Below, in pieces: positions 5,969-6,851 of a stretch of 6,851 nucleotides of DNA. The notes under the pieces are model-generated. The model searched no databases. It was not told the origin of the DNA and saw only the letters and a program-made list of their open reading frames with translations. Source of the DNA: Candidatus Cloacimonadota bacterium (GTDB lineage: Bacteria > Cloacimonadota > Cloacimonadia > Cloacimonadales > Cloacimonadaceae); NCBI GenBank assembly GCA_023230025.1, contig JALNYD010000144.1:1-6851 (forward strand), read 5' to 3'. Position numbers and translations under genes: made by a program. The stretch's first letter is position 1, and each line of letters opens with the position of its first letter.

Positions 5969-5999
5969 TTGACAGTATAATGCAAGATGGATATCTTTG
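5969..5999 (+). promoter_or_regulatory. Strong promoter for the glycosyltransferase gene
   Basis: TTGACA (5969-5974), a 17-nt spacer and TATCTT (5992-5997) give a near-consensus sigma-70-type promoter. The -10 continues as TATCTTTG (5992-5999), which also satisfies the Bacteroidetes-type TAnnTTTG pattern. Predicted transcription start is about 6004, leaving a leader of about 30 nt before the ATG. The same TTGACA/TATCTT pair precedes trxA. Confidence 0.75.
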
Positions 6000-6033
6000 A
6001 ATAATAAAGAAGATTTCAGCAAAAGGGGTGATG

Positions 6034-6851
6034 ATGAAACTGCTATACATCGACGTACCGTTTGCCACAATTGCCGGTGGGGATACCAACCGGAGCAGTT
6101 TTATATGGTCTGTGCTTGCACATAACTATGATGCTGATCTGCTATTGGTTAAGCCTGATCTGTATAGAATGAAGCAGATTCCTGCACATGACAACTATCG
6201 CAAGCTATTCTCCTTGGGTTCGCTAAAGCCATCTCCCCTATACCCTCAGGCGATTTACAGCTTTCACCGCAGGCATATGGACAAGTTCAGGGAGATTTTG
6301 CTCAAGGAGCAATACGATGTGATTGTTTGCAGATTCCTAAGCACCTACCACCTGGCTGTGCTCGCATCAGAAGTCTTGCCCAAGGTCAAGATCCTGATTG
6401 ATGTTGATATGCTCTTTTCCAGAATCGCAGAACTATCCTGGCAAAGAGAGAAAACAATCCGCAACCGCTATCACTTTTTGGAGCTTCAGAAACTACGGCT
6501 TTTCGAAAGCAAGGCCTTTATGCAGGATTTCAGTTTTTTCTTTACCAATCCTGTGGAACGCAGAATAGCCATCGACAGATATCAGCTTAAACCCGAACGA
6601 GCCTATTTGTTTCCCAATATGATGCCTCCATCAGCACCCAGGGATGCTGTAAAAAAGGGAGATCAGAAGTATATCCTGTTCTTCGGAACCCTCAATTCGA
6701 TTGCCAATTCTGATGCCATTGACTTTTTGATGCAGGATATTTACCCAGCCTTGAAAAGCCTGCTTCGCAAGCATGAGATCAAGATCAGAATTGTTGGAAA
6801 AAACCCCCTCTCACGCCAGGAAAAGTATGTTGATGATATAGTTCAATTGGT
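6034..6851 (+). CDS. GT-B fold glycosyltransferase, family 4-like (3' partial)
   Basis: The frame stays open to the right edge, giving 272 codons without a stop. The start MKLLYIDVP followed by IAGGDTN (13-19) is the first beta strand and glycine-rich loop typical of GT-B enzymes. The segment YILFFGTLNSIANSDAIDFLMQDIYPAL (from residue 213) matches the opening of the C-terminal nucleotide-sugar-binding half of family 4 glycosyltransferases, usually seen as FxGxLxxxxNxDAxxFxxxxxxP. The next strand reads IRIVGKNP (251-258). The catalytic E-x7-E region is beyond the window. It probably adds a sugar to a surface glycan or LPS; donor and acceptor are unknown. Start: GGGG (6025-6028) is 5 nt before ATG 6034; the adjacent in-frame ATG at 6031 is only 2 nt away. 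A dedicated promoter precedes it. Confidence 0.86.
   Translation, partial: MKLLYIDVPFATIAGGDTNRSSFIWSVLAHNYDADLLLVKPDLYRMKQIPAHDNYRKLFSLGSLKPSPLYPQAIYSFHRRHMDKFREILLKEQYDVIVCRFLSTYHLAVLASEVLPKVKILIDVDMLFSRIAELSWQREKTIRNRYHFLELQKLRLFESKAFMQDFSFFFTNPVERRIAIDRYQLKPERAYLFPNMMPPSAPRDAVKKGDQKYILFFGTLNSIANSDAIDFLMQDIYPALKSLLRKHEIKIRIVGKNPLSRQEKYVDDIVQL

Noticed and set aside
5976..5981. Perfect TATAAT as the -10 box of the glycosyltransferase
   Set aside because: It starts 1 nt after TTGACA and has no -35-like hexamer at proper distance upstream. TATCTT at 5992 has the correct 17-nt spacing.

Overview
The window looks like a chromosomal segment of a diderm bacterium of the FCB supergroup, most likely a Candidatus Cloacimonadota (WWE1) relative. 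This is inferred, not proven. The evidence is a giant secreted beta-sandwich protein with a C-terminal FlgD-Ig/type A sorting-like domain (NPFNPST...YDI...MASGIYFYRL), a lipid A-type acyltransferase implying an LPS outer membrane, and strong Shine-Dalgarno sites, which argue against a typical Bacteroidetes.

Layout. (1) From the left edge to 3290 (+) is the 3' part of a very large cell-surface or secreted multidomain protein. A good intrinsic terminator follows at 3311-3338. (2) A TTGACA/TATCTT promoter at 3365-3392 drives a two-gene unit: a 101-aa thioredoxin (3419-3724) and, 15 nt later, a TTG-initiated LpxL/HtrB-type acyltransferase (3740-4624). The unit ends in a hairpin with a T-tract (4660-4683). 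(3) Convergent to it on the minus strand lies a 275-aa exported protein with degenerate YD-type repeats (4683-5510). A possible 35-codon leader ORF (5507-5614) overlaps its start codon in an ATGA arrangement. (4) The gene-poor stretch 5615-6030 holds a 185-bp repeat element with 21-bp inverted ends, direct repeats and a large internal near-palindrome. It is followed by a strong promoter at 5969-5997. (5) A GT-B type glycosyltransferase (6034 to the right edge) starts there and runs off the window.

How the genes relate. The acyltransferase and the glycosyltransferase both suggest envelope or surface-glycan assembly, and the two exported proteins are also envelope or extracellular. Thioredoxin supplies cytoplasmic disulfide reduction and shares a transcript with the acyltransferase. 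No mobile-element gene, CRISPR, rRNA or tRNA was recognised. The least explained part is the repeat element and leader region between 5507 and 6030.
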